Position numbers and translations under genes: made by a program
Part shown: positions 10,991-22,440 of the stretch, piece after piece
How positions within the stretch are numbered: the first letter of the stretch is position 1
Layout: the number at the start of each line of letters is the position of its first letter
The notes under the pieces: model-generated
The model's input: only the letters and a program-made list of their open reading frames with translations
Told to the model about the DNA's origin: nothing
Databases searched by the model: none
From: Ascarosepion bandense
Taxonomy: Eukaryota; Mollusca; Cephalopoda; Sepiida; Sepiidae
DNA length: 64,000 nucleotides
Direction of reading: 5' to 3'
NCBI GenBank assembly: GCA_037127315.1
Contig: JBBBDQ010000225.1
Location: forward strand, 1,416,501 to 1,480,500

Positions 10991-11377
10991 AAGTGGTTCA
11001 CTTGAATGGTTAGACATTATTATTATTATTGTTTGGAACAAAACAAGGACTTGAAAAGAAGGGATGAGATAACTTACAGTTGCAGTTACAAACTTCCAGT
11101 ATAGCGTTTTTTTTCTTTGTTTTTAATAATGCACGTATCTGCAACTTGTTTCGGAAAAGCCGGTATGACTGAGATATTGCTAGACTTTACAGCCGCTTTC
11201 CTGTTTTCTGTTTGCGTTCACTATTCCTTGTTCGTTTTTTACTGCTGCCACTATGTTATGGTATTCGTTAGTATAAATATCGTTAAAGAACAGAGACAAT
11301 GAGTAGACAAGTTAAGCTTACAAGGGAGGCCTCTCTGATGAATCCATAAGCAACCTCTTTATTAAGGGAAATAACTG
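10991..11377. other. unassigned stretch between Gypsy 2 and the LINE
   Basis: No protein reading was recognised. It may contain the leader of Gypsy 2 (minus strand) and the 3' untranslated end of the LINE to the right (minus strand). No terminal repeat pair was found. Confidence 0.4.
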
Positions 11378-13626
11378 CTATACCAAGGGAAGGCAACATG
11401 TCATGACACCCAGAGCGAGTCTTAATCCTGCAGGGTGTATAGGATCAAGGATTTTTAGATCGGATTTCCGAGTCAAACCATATATGAAACATCCATAGTC
11501 CAATTTAGATTTTATTAAAGCTCTATATAATTTTAGAAGTGATATGGGATCAGATCCCCAGTCAGTGTTTGCTACGACTCGTAATAATTGTAATGCTTTG
11601 AAACATTTCTGCTTTATGTACTTTAAGTGAGGTATGAATGTCATTTTTTTATCAAAGAATATTCCCATAAATTTATGCTGATCTGTCATTTCAATTTTGT
11701 TCCCTTCCAGTTTCAAGGTTAGATCATTGTGCATTTTCCTCTGATTACAGAAATGAATACATTTAGTCTTGGTTGAGGAGAATTTAAAGCCATTTTCAAT
11801 GGTCCATTGACTTAATTTATCTAGACACATTTGCAGTTGCTGTTCCGCTGTATGCATGTTCTTTGATCTGTAACAAATCATAAGGTCATCTACATATAAA
11901 GAACCATCAATGCCTTGACTCAAACAGTTAACAATGTTGTTTGTCTTTAGGTTAAAAAGTGTAACAGATAAGATACAACCTTGTGGAATACCTTTTTGGA
12001 TTTTTGAGTCTGAGAGTGTTGAACTAACCCTAACCTTAAAACTTCTATCAGATAAAAAGTCATTCATCAATTTGGGCAATCTGCTTTTTAATCCTAACTT
12101 GAATAAGTCATTCATTATTTCCAGCCTCCAAGTTATATCATAGGCCTTTTCTAAATCAAAGAAAATGGCTATTGCATATTGTTTTTTAAGAAAAGTTTCT
12201 CTAATGAAAGTTTCTAGTCCAATGACATTGTCAATGGTAGCTCTTTTATTTTCAAAACCACTCTGTAAGTTGGAAATTAACCCATTAGTTTTAAGATACC
12301 AGTTCAGTCTTTTATTTATTATTCTTTCTAAGGTTTTACATACACAACTTGTTAGTGATATAGGTTGAAAATGTTTGGGATCTGATTTATCTTTATCTGG
12401 CTTATGCATAGAAATCACAATAGCTTGTTTCCAGTTCTTAGGCAATCTTCCCTCAAACCATATCTCGCTGAATACATTTAACAAATATATTAATGATTTT
12501 GGGGGGAGTTGTTTAAGAAATTCATAATGAATTTTATCAGGACCAGTAGCTGTACTGTGAGTTTCCCTTATGGCATTTTTGAGTTCCTCTAGCGTAAAAG
12601 GCTGATTATATTCTTCTTTGTTATTTAAATTAAAGTTCAGCCTTTTTTTGTTTTTTTCTGCATCCTGTCTAATTTTTTAAAATTTTCACTTGAGGAATTG
12701 TTTTTGAAAGTTTCTTCCAGTGAATTAGCTATATCTTTTTTACATGTCATTTTAATATTATTTTGACAAAGATGATTTAAAGGAGGAGATAGATTTTTAC
12801 CAGCGATTTTCCTAATCATATTCCAAACTTTTTTGGGGTTTCATATGTTTATTTTACTTATAATTTTCTTTTTGCCTCATTAATGATTCTTTGTGCTATT
12901 GCTCTTTTATATTTGAATAAATCTAAGTTTTGAGTTGTTGATTGAGTATTGAATTTTCTTAGTGCTGCTCTATAAAGTCTTATTGCTTTTGTGCAGTCTT
13001 TGCTGAACCGTGGTCTTTGATATTTGATTCAATACTTTTTGGTATGCATTTTCTTACTATTGCCATTAATGTTTCCACAAAATATTCCATAGATTTTTTC
13101 CCGTTTTCTTTATCTATGAGTTTTTGATGACACTGTTTTTTGTATTCCTTCCAATCCACTTAGTTTCCATCTGGGTAGATGAATTTCCATAGATTCTGAA
13201 GTATTCAATATTATTGGGTAGTGATCACTACCCCATGTACCATCAAAAACTTTCCAATTATAATCCATAAATATAGCAGGTTTGCACAGTGATAGATAAA
13301 TAGCTGAATATGTACCTATTGCTGGATGTAAATATGTATTAGTCTTCTCATTTAGTAGATATAAGTTATTAATATTAATAACATTTTCTATATTTTTCCC
13401 TTTTTGTTCATATTCTTTGAACCCCATATAATATTGTGACTTAAAGTCACCTAATAATAGAAATGGTCTTGGTAATTGTTCAATTAGTTTATTTAAGTTG
13501 GTTTCTTCTATAGGCTCATGAAATGGAATGTAAATAGAGCAGATGTTTACTGTTCTATGTAGGGTAGTTTTTACAGCGACTGCTTGGAGCTTGGATTCTA
13601 GTGGTATTTTACTTTGAAGAATGTCA
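11378..13626 (-). pseudogene. LINE ORF2, endonuclease C-part and reverse transcriptase
   Basis: After the insertion the endonuclease continues with IPLESKLQAVAVK, then LLLGDF, then TWGSDHYPI (catalytic SDH, near 13230). A linker with many stops spans about 13120-12490. The RT (368 open codons, 12484-11378) begins LPKNWKQAIVISMHKPDKD, then has FQPISLTSCVCKTLERI, FFDLEKAYD, GIPQGCILS, the catalytic box YVDDL near 11890-11900, and KFMGIFFDKKM. It ends SKLDYGCFIYG and DPIHPAGLRLALG. RT residues look intact; upstream breaks make the ORF non-functional. Confidence 0.8.
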
Positions 13627-13950
13627 TTTTTTTTTTTTAATCATATCACCCCAAGCAAGGCGAAAATGCCACTGATGCGCAGGGGGCTACGTAAGAGTGA
13701 AAGATTGGAAAAGAGAAAAACCAGAAACCACATCCTAAACAGGAAACAAGGGATGAGCCTCTTCATCTGTTCAATAGACGTGGGTGGAGTGTGAACCGGG
13801 CGATAGTTTAGTCTATCTACTCCAATTGAAAAAAATAAAAATAAAATAAAATAAAAAAAAGAGTGAAAAGATTGGAAAAGAGAAAAGAAAAAACTGGAAA
13901 CCACATCCTAAACAGGAAACAAGGGATGAGCCTCTTCACCTGTTCAATAG
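13627..13950 (-). mobile_element. dimeric SINE-like retroposon, copy 2, nested in the LINE
   Basis: Minus-strand copy of the family seen at 2201-2510. It has two units, each with gaagaggctcatccc on the minus strand, a poly-pyrimidine stretch after the first unit, and a LINE-type tail ending in an A-run (a T-run at 13627 on the plus strand). The host endonuclease reads ILIRN before the insert and DIL after it, so the frame closes when the insert is removed. A short target duplication (attt) fits the borders. The clean excision shows that it transposed after the host LINE had landed. Confidence 0.75.
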
Positions 13951-14161
13951 ATTTCTTATTAGAATTGATATGCCTCCAGATGCGCTCTGTTGAGTTTCAT
14001 TTATGTAATTATATTGTGAGTAATTTTTTATTTTTATTTTATCAATTGATTTTAAGAAGGTTTCTTGTAGGCAGATGACCATGGGTTGGTATTTTGTTAT
14101 AAGTAGAAGATCATTTAGCTATTAATCTTCTACAATTCCATTGAATAATGTTTTGCATCTC
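13951..14161 (-). pseudogene. LINE ORF2 endonuclease, N-terminal piece
   Basis: The reading starts near 14161 as MQNIIQWNCRR, the usual opening of an APE-type endonuclease. It becomes frameshifted and reaches GISILIRN-type sequence at 13951, directly before the insertion. Confidence 0.6.
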
Positions 14162-14587
14162 TAGTTTAAGTGATTTTGTTTATTGATTGGTTGGATTCGT
14201 TTATTTCCATGTTTTCTACGCTTTTGGATCTGGCTTTGTTGGGGCTTTTTAAATATTTAAAGTTTTTTGTTTTAAAGAATTTTCCCCCATTAGTTCAAAC
14301 CTGTCTTTTGTTTCTATTAGTGTAGTTCTTTTTTTATATTTGCTATATTCCTTCTTCCTAGAAGATCTTTCTTTTGAGTTAGTGAAGGACTTTCGATGTT
14401 ATTCATTTTTAGGCAGGTGGGAAGAGGTTCATTAGTTTTGGTCGTGGTAGTATGGAAGCTTGGGGTTTTTGATTGTTTGGTTCAGATTTTGGGAAACATC
14501 AGTTTCATTAGTTGGAGGTTCAGAGCTCTTCTTTAGAACTTGTTCAACAGGGAGCTTGGTTGATAGGTTGTTTATACTTTCTTTTAG

Positions 14588-15504
14588 TTATTCCACTAAT
14601 GTTTTAAGTTCTTTTAATAGATTTATCATTCCATGATGAACCACTGCTTGTGTTTGAATTGGGTTGCTGGTGAGTTTGGATATATTGGCATACGTTGTTG
14701 TTGCTGTAGAGTCTTCAATAATTTTTCTAGCTTCAGGATATGAAATATTTTTGGTGTATTTAATTTCTGTAATTTTTTTCTCTTTTTTCCAGATTTCACA
14801 CTCTTTTGAATCAGCAGCATGGTTTTCTTTGCAGTTTGGGCAATTCTGTGGTTTTTCACAATTCATGTGGTCTGTTCCACTTTCTCCACATCTTTTACAG
14901 CCTGGAGTCCTGGTGCATTTTTCTTTGTGGTGCCCAAATCTTTGGCAGTTGAAACATCGGAGAGGATTTGTGATATATATATTTACTTTAGTTATAGTGT
15001 ATCCTATTTTCATCTCTGTTGGGATTCTTGGAGTGTTGAATGTGTGGGTGTATCTATGAGTTTGTATTATTTTATCATTCTTTTTAATAGCGATTCTGCA
15101 AGCATCAATGATGCTTTGAGACCTGAGGTTGGATTTTATCTCATCTAAGGTGCAAAAAGAAAGATCAGAGCTTTTCTCTACACCCTTTGATGAATTCTTG
15201 CCAGAATGAAATGATTTTTGTTTTAATAGAAGATGGGAATATTTTTATTGTTGTTACTTCTACTAATAAAGTATTATTCGCTAATTTTTTCACAGATTTG
15301 GGTTTTATTATAGAGTTGATTGTTTTTTCTTTGATAAAAAGGGACTTTATAATTGGTGTTTCTTCTATCGATTCAAGAACAATAAATGGAGGGAAGGAAG
15401 TCTCATCTGAATCATTTTCTGAATCAGTTTTGACATGTAAGCTTTTTGTGGTTTTTGATTTTTCACTTGGGTTTTTTGTTTTTAGAATTCATAAGAATTT
15501 TTAA
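14588..15504 (-). pseudogene. LINE ORF1, gag-like nucleic-acid-binding protein
   Basis: The 141-codon open part (15013-14588) has three zinc knuckles: CFNCQRFGHHKEKC, CKRCGESGTDHMNC and CPNCKENHAADSKEC (about 14830-14960). Upstream, in broken frames to about 15504, reads ETPIIKSLFIKEKTINSIIK and NNTLLVEVTTIK, matching the RRM-like region that precedes the knuckles in these proteins. The protein would bind LINE RNA in the ribonucleoprotein. The N-terminus is not defined because of frame breaks. Confidence 0.7.
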
Positions 15505-15514
15505 TGAGTTCATT

Positions 15515-16080
15515 GACTGTGCTCCCCACCTACTACAGAGCACTATAATGGGAAATGTCAAGGGAGAAACCCATTCGCCTTGACAAATCAGGGCTACACA
15601 GCCAGTATACTCACATTGAGGAAAAGAAACCAATAATTTGAGATCACTGGGTTTTCATTCCCAAGGAGACTACCCACCCAGTGTTGTATTTATAAAGGAA
15701 AACATCAGTTCCTCCTCAGCATGATTGACTCCACAGCCACCACTTTCTAATTCAGAGTTCTAAAAAAAAAAGAAAAAAAAATTCTGAAAGAGGGCTTGAT
15801 CTGATCAGCCAATTGATTGGATTGGACACATTCGACCACCCATCTATCCCAGTAATGGTCAAAGTCAAGTGTTGCAGGTCATGTGTCCACTTAGGTAACC
15901 AGTTCACAGACTGCTCAGCCATCAGGATCCCGTCTTAAAGACATTATGAGTTGCTACCCATGGCCAACAGGTGGCTTCATTGGTGGGGGGGGTCTTACCC
16001 CTTTACTGAGGTGCAGTTGGCATATTCTATTGCCCCAGTCAACAGGGCAATGAACTACAGAAGAAGACTTCCAACAAGTA
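15515..16080 (+). repeat. unclassified interspersed repeat, copy 2
   Basis: Starts tgctccccacctac at about 15520 and shares ordered blocks with 1790-2615, including cagccaattgattgga near 15816, caggatc near 15924 and acccatggc near 15957. Uninterrupted here, so it gives the better outline of the family, about 0.55 kb. No open frame or terminal repeat was seen. Confidence 0.55.
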
Positions 16081-16136
16081 GAAAACTAATAAGCAACTTG
16101 TCATTTACTGTAGATTTTAGAAAGAACAGGAGCCAG

Positions 16137-16418
16137 TTAAGGTGCACATTTCTTAAGGACTATTGCAGGGATACTATCAAGGCCATATGTCTTGTGTGAA
16201 TTCAGTTTAGAGATGATGATAGCAGAAACCATGGATGGAGTTATATGCATATTACACAGAGACTCATTTTTAAGTGAAAAGTCAAGGAAAGATACTTGAG
16301 ATGAGTCAAAAGTTGAATTGTAAGAGAATTTATGAGAAGTTTCTTTGACATGTTCACAATTATTACAGTCACAAAGTATCAATGTTGTAAATCCAAAAAA
16401 AATATTATGAGCAGTCAC
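16137..16418 (-). pseudogene. CR1/L2-like LINE ORF2 scrap
   Basis: A 93-codon open frame on the minus strand contains ITPSMVSAIIISKLNSHKTYG and IPAIVLKKCAP, the conserved lead-in to LINE reverse transcriptases. It corresponds to the part directly upstream of the piece kept in the LINE at 52395, which begins FPACWKSS. It stops at about 16137. Only a fragment. Confidence 0.65.
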
Positions 16419-16587
16419 AAACTATCATGTTGTATAGCCCAAAAAAAGTGATTCAACTGAATAGGCAGAAGATTGTGAGAAGATTGTGCTTTCACCCAGT
16501 GAAAGATACTGTAAAGATACAGAAGCATTGATGCTGGCTTTTACCCAAGAAGAAACCCCTGTGTCACTATTCTCAATAGGAAGTTTT

Positions 16588-16657
16588 AAAATTTCATACC
16601 AAAAGGCATCATGAAGATGCCTTTTGGCATGAAAATTTCATACCAAAAGGCATCATG
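16588..16657. repeat. short duplicated hairpin
   Basis: A 26-base unit (aaaatttcatacc, then aaaaggcatcatg) occurs at 16588-16613 and 16632-16657. Between them lies an inverted piece, so ccaaaaggcatc (16599-16610) and gatgccttttgg (16616-16627) form a perfect 12-bp stem with a 5-base loop. Confidence 0.85.
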
Positions 16658-16899
16658 TCAATTACTAAATGAATCCTAATTAGTATGCTGGTAATAGAAA
16701 GAAGTCTTGTAAATAAGAGATTCATATCTAATAGATAACTCAAAAGAAATATCAACAGATACTACAGTGTGATCCGGATTGTCAAGTGGACAGTTGTGAT
16801 GCTCAACAAGTCAGGAGAAGAGCTAAGGAACAAATCAAATAAAGCATCTTGATCAGAATAATAAAGATATATTTTGTTTATTATTTACAGAGATGCAAT

Positions 16900-19800
16900 C
16901 TCTAATTGGACTAATAAATTCATAAACAACATTAGCTACTGGTTTGAATTTTTTAAATCTTTTTTTTTAATTTCAATTTCATCCATCTTATAGTTATGTG
17001 CACTATTACTACAAAAAATGGATGAAATTGAAATTTGATTTCTGAAAAAATATTTAGATGGTGTTACTGTTAATCTTACATTGAGATTTCGGGTTTATAC
17101 TAAAAGTATTATTGTTTACATAAAGTCTAAGTTTTTGACAAGTAATAAGAGAAACAGTTGTTAATAAGTATTTGTTTTATCTTACTCAATTCCTTAAGAA
17201 AAATTATTTAAAATTTTTTTAGCTTTTATTGCTAATGACAACAATTTTATATCTTTCAGGAGATTTGCTTTAAGTTTAAGAGGTAAGTATTGAAATTGGA
17301 TGACTTTTTATTCGAGAAAGTAGTAAAGTTATGACCATTAGAAAGAAATTAATTTAATTAAAAAGTAAAATTTAACACAAATTTTTTCTCAAACTTTTTA
17401 AGTTCTATAATATTAAGTTATAATTTTTATGAAAATATCTATGTATCATACTCAAACTCAATATAGTGACTATTAGTGGTTATTTAATCTGCTAAATACA
17501 CACACACAGACAGGTATCGGAGGACTGGGAAAGGGATAAATGAATTATGACTTTGGAAAAAAATTAATACAAATTATGGTTTAAAAATTGTTAGCTTATT
17601 TGAAATTGTTTATTTTGTCCCTATTCTTATAAAATGTAAATCATTTAGTTGTGGTACCATCATTTGCACTCTGGTAATGAGTAATCAAAAGAAAAAGTTG
17701 TGTCAATCCTGTAGTGTACAAACCTTGTCATTACTTTTTTTTTTTTATATATAATTATGCAGAAGATAGTTATAAAGATGCTTCAGCTTACAGAATAAAA
17801 AAAAATGTCAACTAAGCAAATAACCTTGATTTTGAAACCCTTAAATACAATTTCCGAAAATATTTGTAAAAAAAAAACAAAAACAAAAAAAAAACAACAA
17901 CAATTAAAAAATGGAGTCTTTTCAAGTTCAGCTCAAGCATTCATTAACAATCACTTCAATACGGGCATATTCTAATCATTAATCTATGGCTAAACCTAAG
18001 AAAGGTTTGTTGACTAAAAATGCTTTTAAAATTAAATCATCCTCTTCCAAATTTAACCAGTTTCATACTCTAAATTTTTAAATGTACATATTTTTTAAAG
18101 TTAACTTTTTGGGACGAATAGGGTTGAAAAAGCAATCTCTCTCTCTCTACCTACAAAAATAAAAATAAAATGAATTGATACAAATTACAAAGAAACAAAT
18201 CTTCTAAAGTTTAACAGAAAATGTCTTAAGAGCTAAATTTTAGCTGCTAAAATAACAATAAAAATGGCAATTAAAGCCTAAAATTGTTAAATGAAATTGT
18301 ATTTAAATTAAATACAAAAAAAATCTAGTCAAGGTTATGGTGATATTCAGTTGCTTAACAATTCCAGATTATTAGTCACGGGTTACTATAGTGAATTAAA
18401 GACTGAGAGAATGGAATAAGAAGAAAGAAAACGTAATACTACTAAATTTAATAAGGCCGAGGGAATGAATAATGAAAGAAAGAAAAGAAACATAGGTAAT
18501 AATAATACACTTACACTACAGAAATGAAAATGAGAAACAAAATAATATTGAAAATTGAATCTACAAACAAAATTTTAAATTGATAATGAAAACTGCATAT
18601 TTGTCATAAAAAAAAAAGCAGAATTGTCCAATTTCCAATTTCATTATTTTTTTGACACTAACACTATGTAAATTAGAAATTATTAATTAATAAAATAAAA
18701 GTAGGGTGGTCGGGATCTATTTTTTTGTTACTGAAGTTCGGTACAGATATGTGTCTTTTCGGTGTAGGTACAATCTACTAATTCTAAAATAAAAATCATT
18801 AGATCACAAAATAAATAGAGGGAAAATGAACGGAATGAGGACTTATTCTCGTCATTTTGAAACTGAAAAGAAAAAGACTAAGAAAAAAGGAGAGATTAAT
18901 AAAAAAAAGTAACATAGATCTGGAAACGAATAACGGAAAGGAAAGAAATTTGGAAATGAATTAAAAATAAAGTCTTAAGTAAAAATAAATAAATGAATAA
19001 AGATTAAAATGAAAGAATAAAGAAGTAATAGGAAAGTAAAAGAATAGAGAAACTGAATTAGGAAGTAAAAATCCAACAAAAAATAGTTAAAGGGCGAGGG
19101 GGAAAGCAAGATCGAACGAAGCAAAAGAGAAAAAGAGTGCGCTCAGGAAAGTAATACGAAAGCTGCAAAACCGGCCCTTCTAAGAAGTGCAGCCATTGAC
19201 GAAAACCAACAGCATAAATAAAATTAATAAAAATCAGTTTTTTTCTCTTCGTCTTTTTTAGTTTTTCTCTCTTAGCATCAGAAGTACTATATTTTATACT
19301 CAAAAAATAATTAAATTACTTATCAGTTTATTCAACAATTACAGTTTTAAGGAAAATATTTTTTTACAATATAGAATATTACAGAGATTGTCACCATTTC
19401 ACAGTATTACTTAGCCCAGTAGTACTGTTAAGTCAAGTGTTACAACACTACTAACTATTTTTTGTTCGATATATTATATCATGGTTCAACATAAGAGAAA
19501 TAAAAAAGAAATAGAAAAAGTTGTTTTTTTTTAGCTATTTATTCATTTTGGTTTTAAATTTAGTGTTAATAAATAAAATTTTATAATTAACAAAATTACT
19601 TAAAAAAAAAGAAACTACTAGGCGTTGTTATTAGGACTACAAAAAAAAAAGAAAAAAAGAAAACTATTACAAACCCCAAACACTTAAATTAAAACTCAAA
19701 TTACTTCTGTTATCAATAAAAAGTTGTCGTTGTCACATCTGTTACTACGACAACAGAACAGGGACTATTATCCTGACCACGAAATGTGGAGCAATACGTC

Positions 19801-20789
19801 TTATTGTTAAGAAAATAGTTACTGATACGATTACTCATTATTACCAAGGCAATTCTTATACCAGGCCTGGCAACCATGCAACTTGGGTCCACGACTGGGG
19901 GAAGACATGTGGAAACCTAAATAACAATTACTGAGAACATTTTTAGCAAGGAACTTGTTAATGATGTCTAGTAATTAGCAACTAAGCATCTTACAAATGT
20001 ACAAAGAAAGAACAAAAAATATCATAAGAATAAAAAACTAAATGTACAAAAATCATTTTATTGACCATAAATTAGACATTTTTAGATAATATTGCAAAAA
20101 TAATAAGTTAATTTGTTTATGCTAATTGATTACAGAAAATATAATTATATAGTTAGAAAGCAATTTCAGCATTTTACAAAATTAACAAAGTCTGAAAATA
20201 CTTTACAAAAAATGTAAATTTCAGAGAAACAATTTTAACAATCTTTACAAAATTTATTGTGATTTTTGTTAAATGTACAATTTGTTTCACAGAAAATGAA
20301 GAAAATATTTTGCTAGGATACAATAATGAATATTACCAGTTTAAAAAATTTTAATCAATTTACATTAACAAGAACATAAAATTAATTGACAGGATAATTT
20401 GGGGAGTTAACTAATTAAATATATGTAAAAAGAGGGAAAATTGAAAATAAAAAACATTTGGTATCCTTGTGGTATCCAGTGGAATTTTTAAATTACCACA
20501 ATCTATTTATTTAAAACATGTTCATATTCTTAAAAATAAAAACTAATATTCTTATTTTCTCTTCTGAAGGACAATCTTTTCGTGTAACATACTCTGTTAT
20601 ATACAAAAGTAACATTTTAATATCGTTAGAGATCCTAGTTTCAAGGTCTGGTAAGTTTTCAAATGTTTAGCATCCTATTTCATCCAGCAAATGTTTAGCA
20701 CGTTTTGAGCAATTATGGTAGTAGATTCTGTTCTTCAACTTCAACATTTAATTTAAGTAGTTTTAGTTTTTTTCAATATTGAAATTTTT
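16900..20789. other. AT-rich non-coding interval
   Basis: Long runs of A and T, no recognised protein blocks, no RNA gene and no clear repeat borders. A slightly more GC-rich patch at about 19855-19920 (ccaggcctggcaacc) is the only compositional change noticed. The open frame at 19058-19303 (-) shows no domain and is taken as chance. Confidence 0.55.
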
Positions 20790-22440
20790 CAATAACATTT
20801 TGAGCTGTTATAAAATATGCACCTCCAGAACTTTGTCTTCATTTCCAAAATAGTCTGTGGTAAATTCACCAAGCATAACAAAATTAAACCCATTATTTAG
20901 TAAATATTTACAAACATCAATTAAGCCATTGTTCAATGGTTAAGCTAGCATCTCATTAATGATTTCATTCTTTTTTCTCAATTTTCTCCAATTCCTTGTC
21001 ATTTTTCTAGAATTAGTAAAAAATAACAGATGTTCAACATCTAAATGTGATATCACCTTTTTCAGTGGATCATTTTTCTTAGCATCACTATATATTTCTC
21101 TAACACAGACAATTTTCCAAAGCTATAACTTTTTCAATAAAATTAACTGTTTCTGCAGTATCTGCACAATCTAATAATGGGTGTGTTTTAATGGCTGCTA
21201 TAGTTTGAACACAAAAAACTTTTAAACAATGGGAAACATTTTGTTGCTCAACAGGTTTTAGGTAAACTGCTTCCTCAGTTAGTTTTAACAGCCTAACAAA
21301 TTGAATGTTTTCATCATCAAAAAGAGCTTTTACAATTTCTCATTTTGCTGTCATTTTTTTACCTTCAGAAGAAAAAACGTAATTCAGGAAGAGGTTCAGT
21401 AATCCATTTTTACCAGCTCTTTTTAAAAAAGTAGACATAATCAAAAAGTAAGTGCAAGCCATTTTTAGTTATCTAAGGCTTATTAAAAACAATACCAAAT
21501 TTCAATGAAAATAGCTTGATGGGTCCTGTTATTGTCACATACAATTACAATTACTTGACTGTTTGATTGTATCAAACAATGTATAAATTTTTTTCATATA
21601 AAAAAGATGTCTCTAATTTTGCAACTGGGGTCACTTTAAATAAAATTGTTGGCCCTTCATTTAAACATTTTACCATGATGCACAATACTGTTTTTGCTAA
21701 TCCCTCAAAATTTTCAGTCAAATCATATAAGTTTCCTCCATGATATTGTAGAGCAACCTTGGCATACATGTCATCAACTAAAAGATGACACTTTTTTCTG
21801 ATTTTCAGAGATTTTACTAGAATATCACAAAGAAAATTAAAGTCATCTAATTTTAAAACTTCATATGACAAAGCTGGTAATGTTTTCACACTGGGTAACG
21901 TAAAATCATCCTGAAATCTGTTATTTAATGACTGAAATGGAGCAAAGTATTTAAATGTCTTGATAAGAATATAAGAATCATGTTTGTCTCAATCCTTAAT
22001 GGTAACATAATATTAATATGTTCTTTTAAATTTTTTTCTTATCAAATTTGAAGTTACAAAGACAATAAATTGCTTCATTGATTTGTGAACTGTGCTGAAA
22101 TATTGATATTTTGAAATAGAAAAAAATTGTTTTATATATACCAGCACATTTTGCACTGAAGAAGTTTTTTTGTTGGTTTTGGTTGAGGACTAGGTACTTG
22201 ATGGCAAATTATCAAATATTGATGGTGAATTTCTGGGTCATACTTTTCTTGTAATAAGCACTGTTTCATAATCAGATAAAAAATGTCTTTCACAAACAAC
22301 CATGTTGGATTTGTCTTGAGGTACTGCATAACTATCATTCTTGCTCATTTTGATCTTGGGTAATACAAAATACACAAATCTTATTTTGTTAATCATAGCT
22401 ACTATGACAACCTGTTGCACAGTACTTTTTTACTAATTTG
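20790..22440 (-). pseudogene. P-element superfamily transposase remnant with THAP domain
   Basis: On the minus strand the reading starts near 22438 with a THAP zinc finger: CATGCHSSYD, then after a frame change RFVYFVLPK, AVPQDKSN and VCERHF (C-x2-H, near 22285). A linker with PSPQPKPTKK follows (about 22170). The transposase core comes next at 21889-21572: KCHLLVDDMYAKVALQYHGG and LAKTVLCIMVKCLNEGP. Farther on, in other frames, are IVCVREIYSDAKKNDPL (near 21100), VMLGEFTTDYF (near 20860) and SGGAYFITAQNVIEKF (near 20800). The order THAP, core, LGEFTTD, GGxYF is that of P-element/THAP9-type transposases. Multiple frame breaks and stops show it is dead. Terminal inverted repeats were not found. 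Confidence 0.8.

Larger units (their letters stand above)
11378..15504 (-). mobile_element. Jockey-like non-LTR retrotransposon (LINE), with nested insertion
   Basis: On the minus strand, ORF1 (about 15504-14588) is followed by ORF2 with an endonuclease (from about 14161) and a reverse transcriptase (to 11378). A 324-bp retroposon interrupts the endonuclease at 13627-13950. ORF1 with several CCHC knuckles plus an APE-type endonuclease and RT is typical of Jockey-superfamily LINEs. ORF2 carries many stops and frame changes between about 13130 and 12480. The RT stops soon after the thumb, so any RNase H part is missing. Inactive. Confidence 0.8.

Noticed and set aside
21572..21889. A standalone host gene
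   Set aside because: Its motifs and the neighbouring blocks in other frames fit a P-element transposase that is broken by frameshifts, so it is not an intact domesticated gene.
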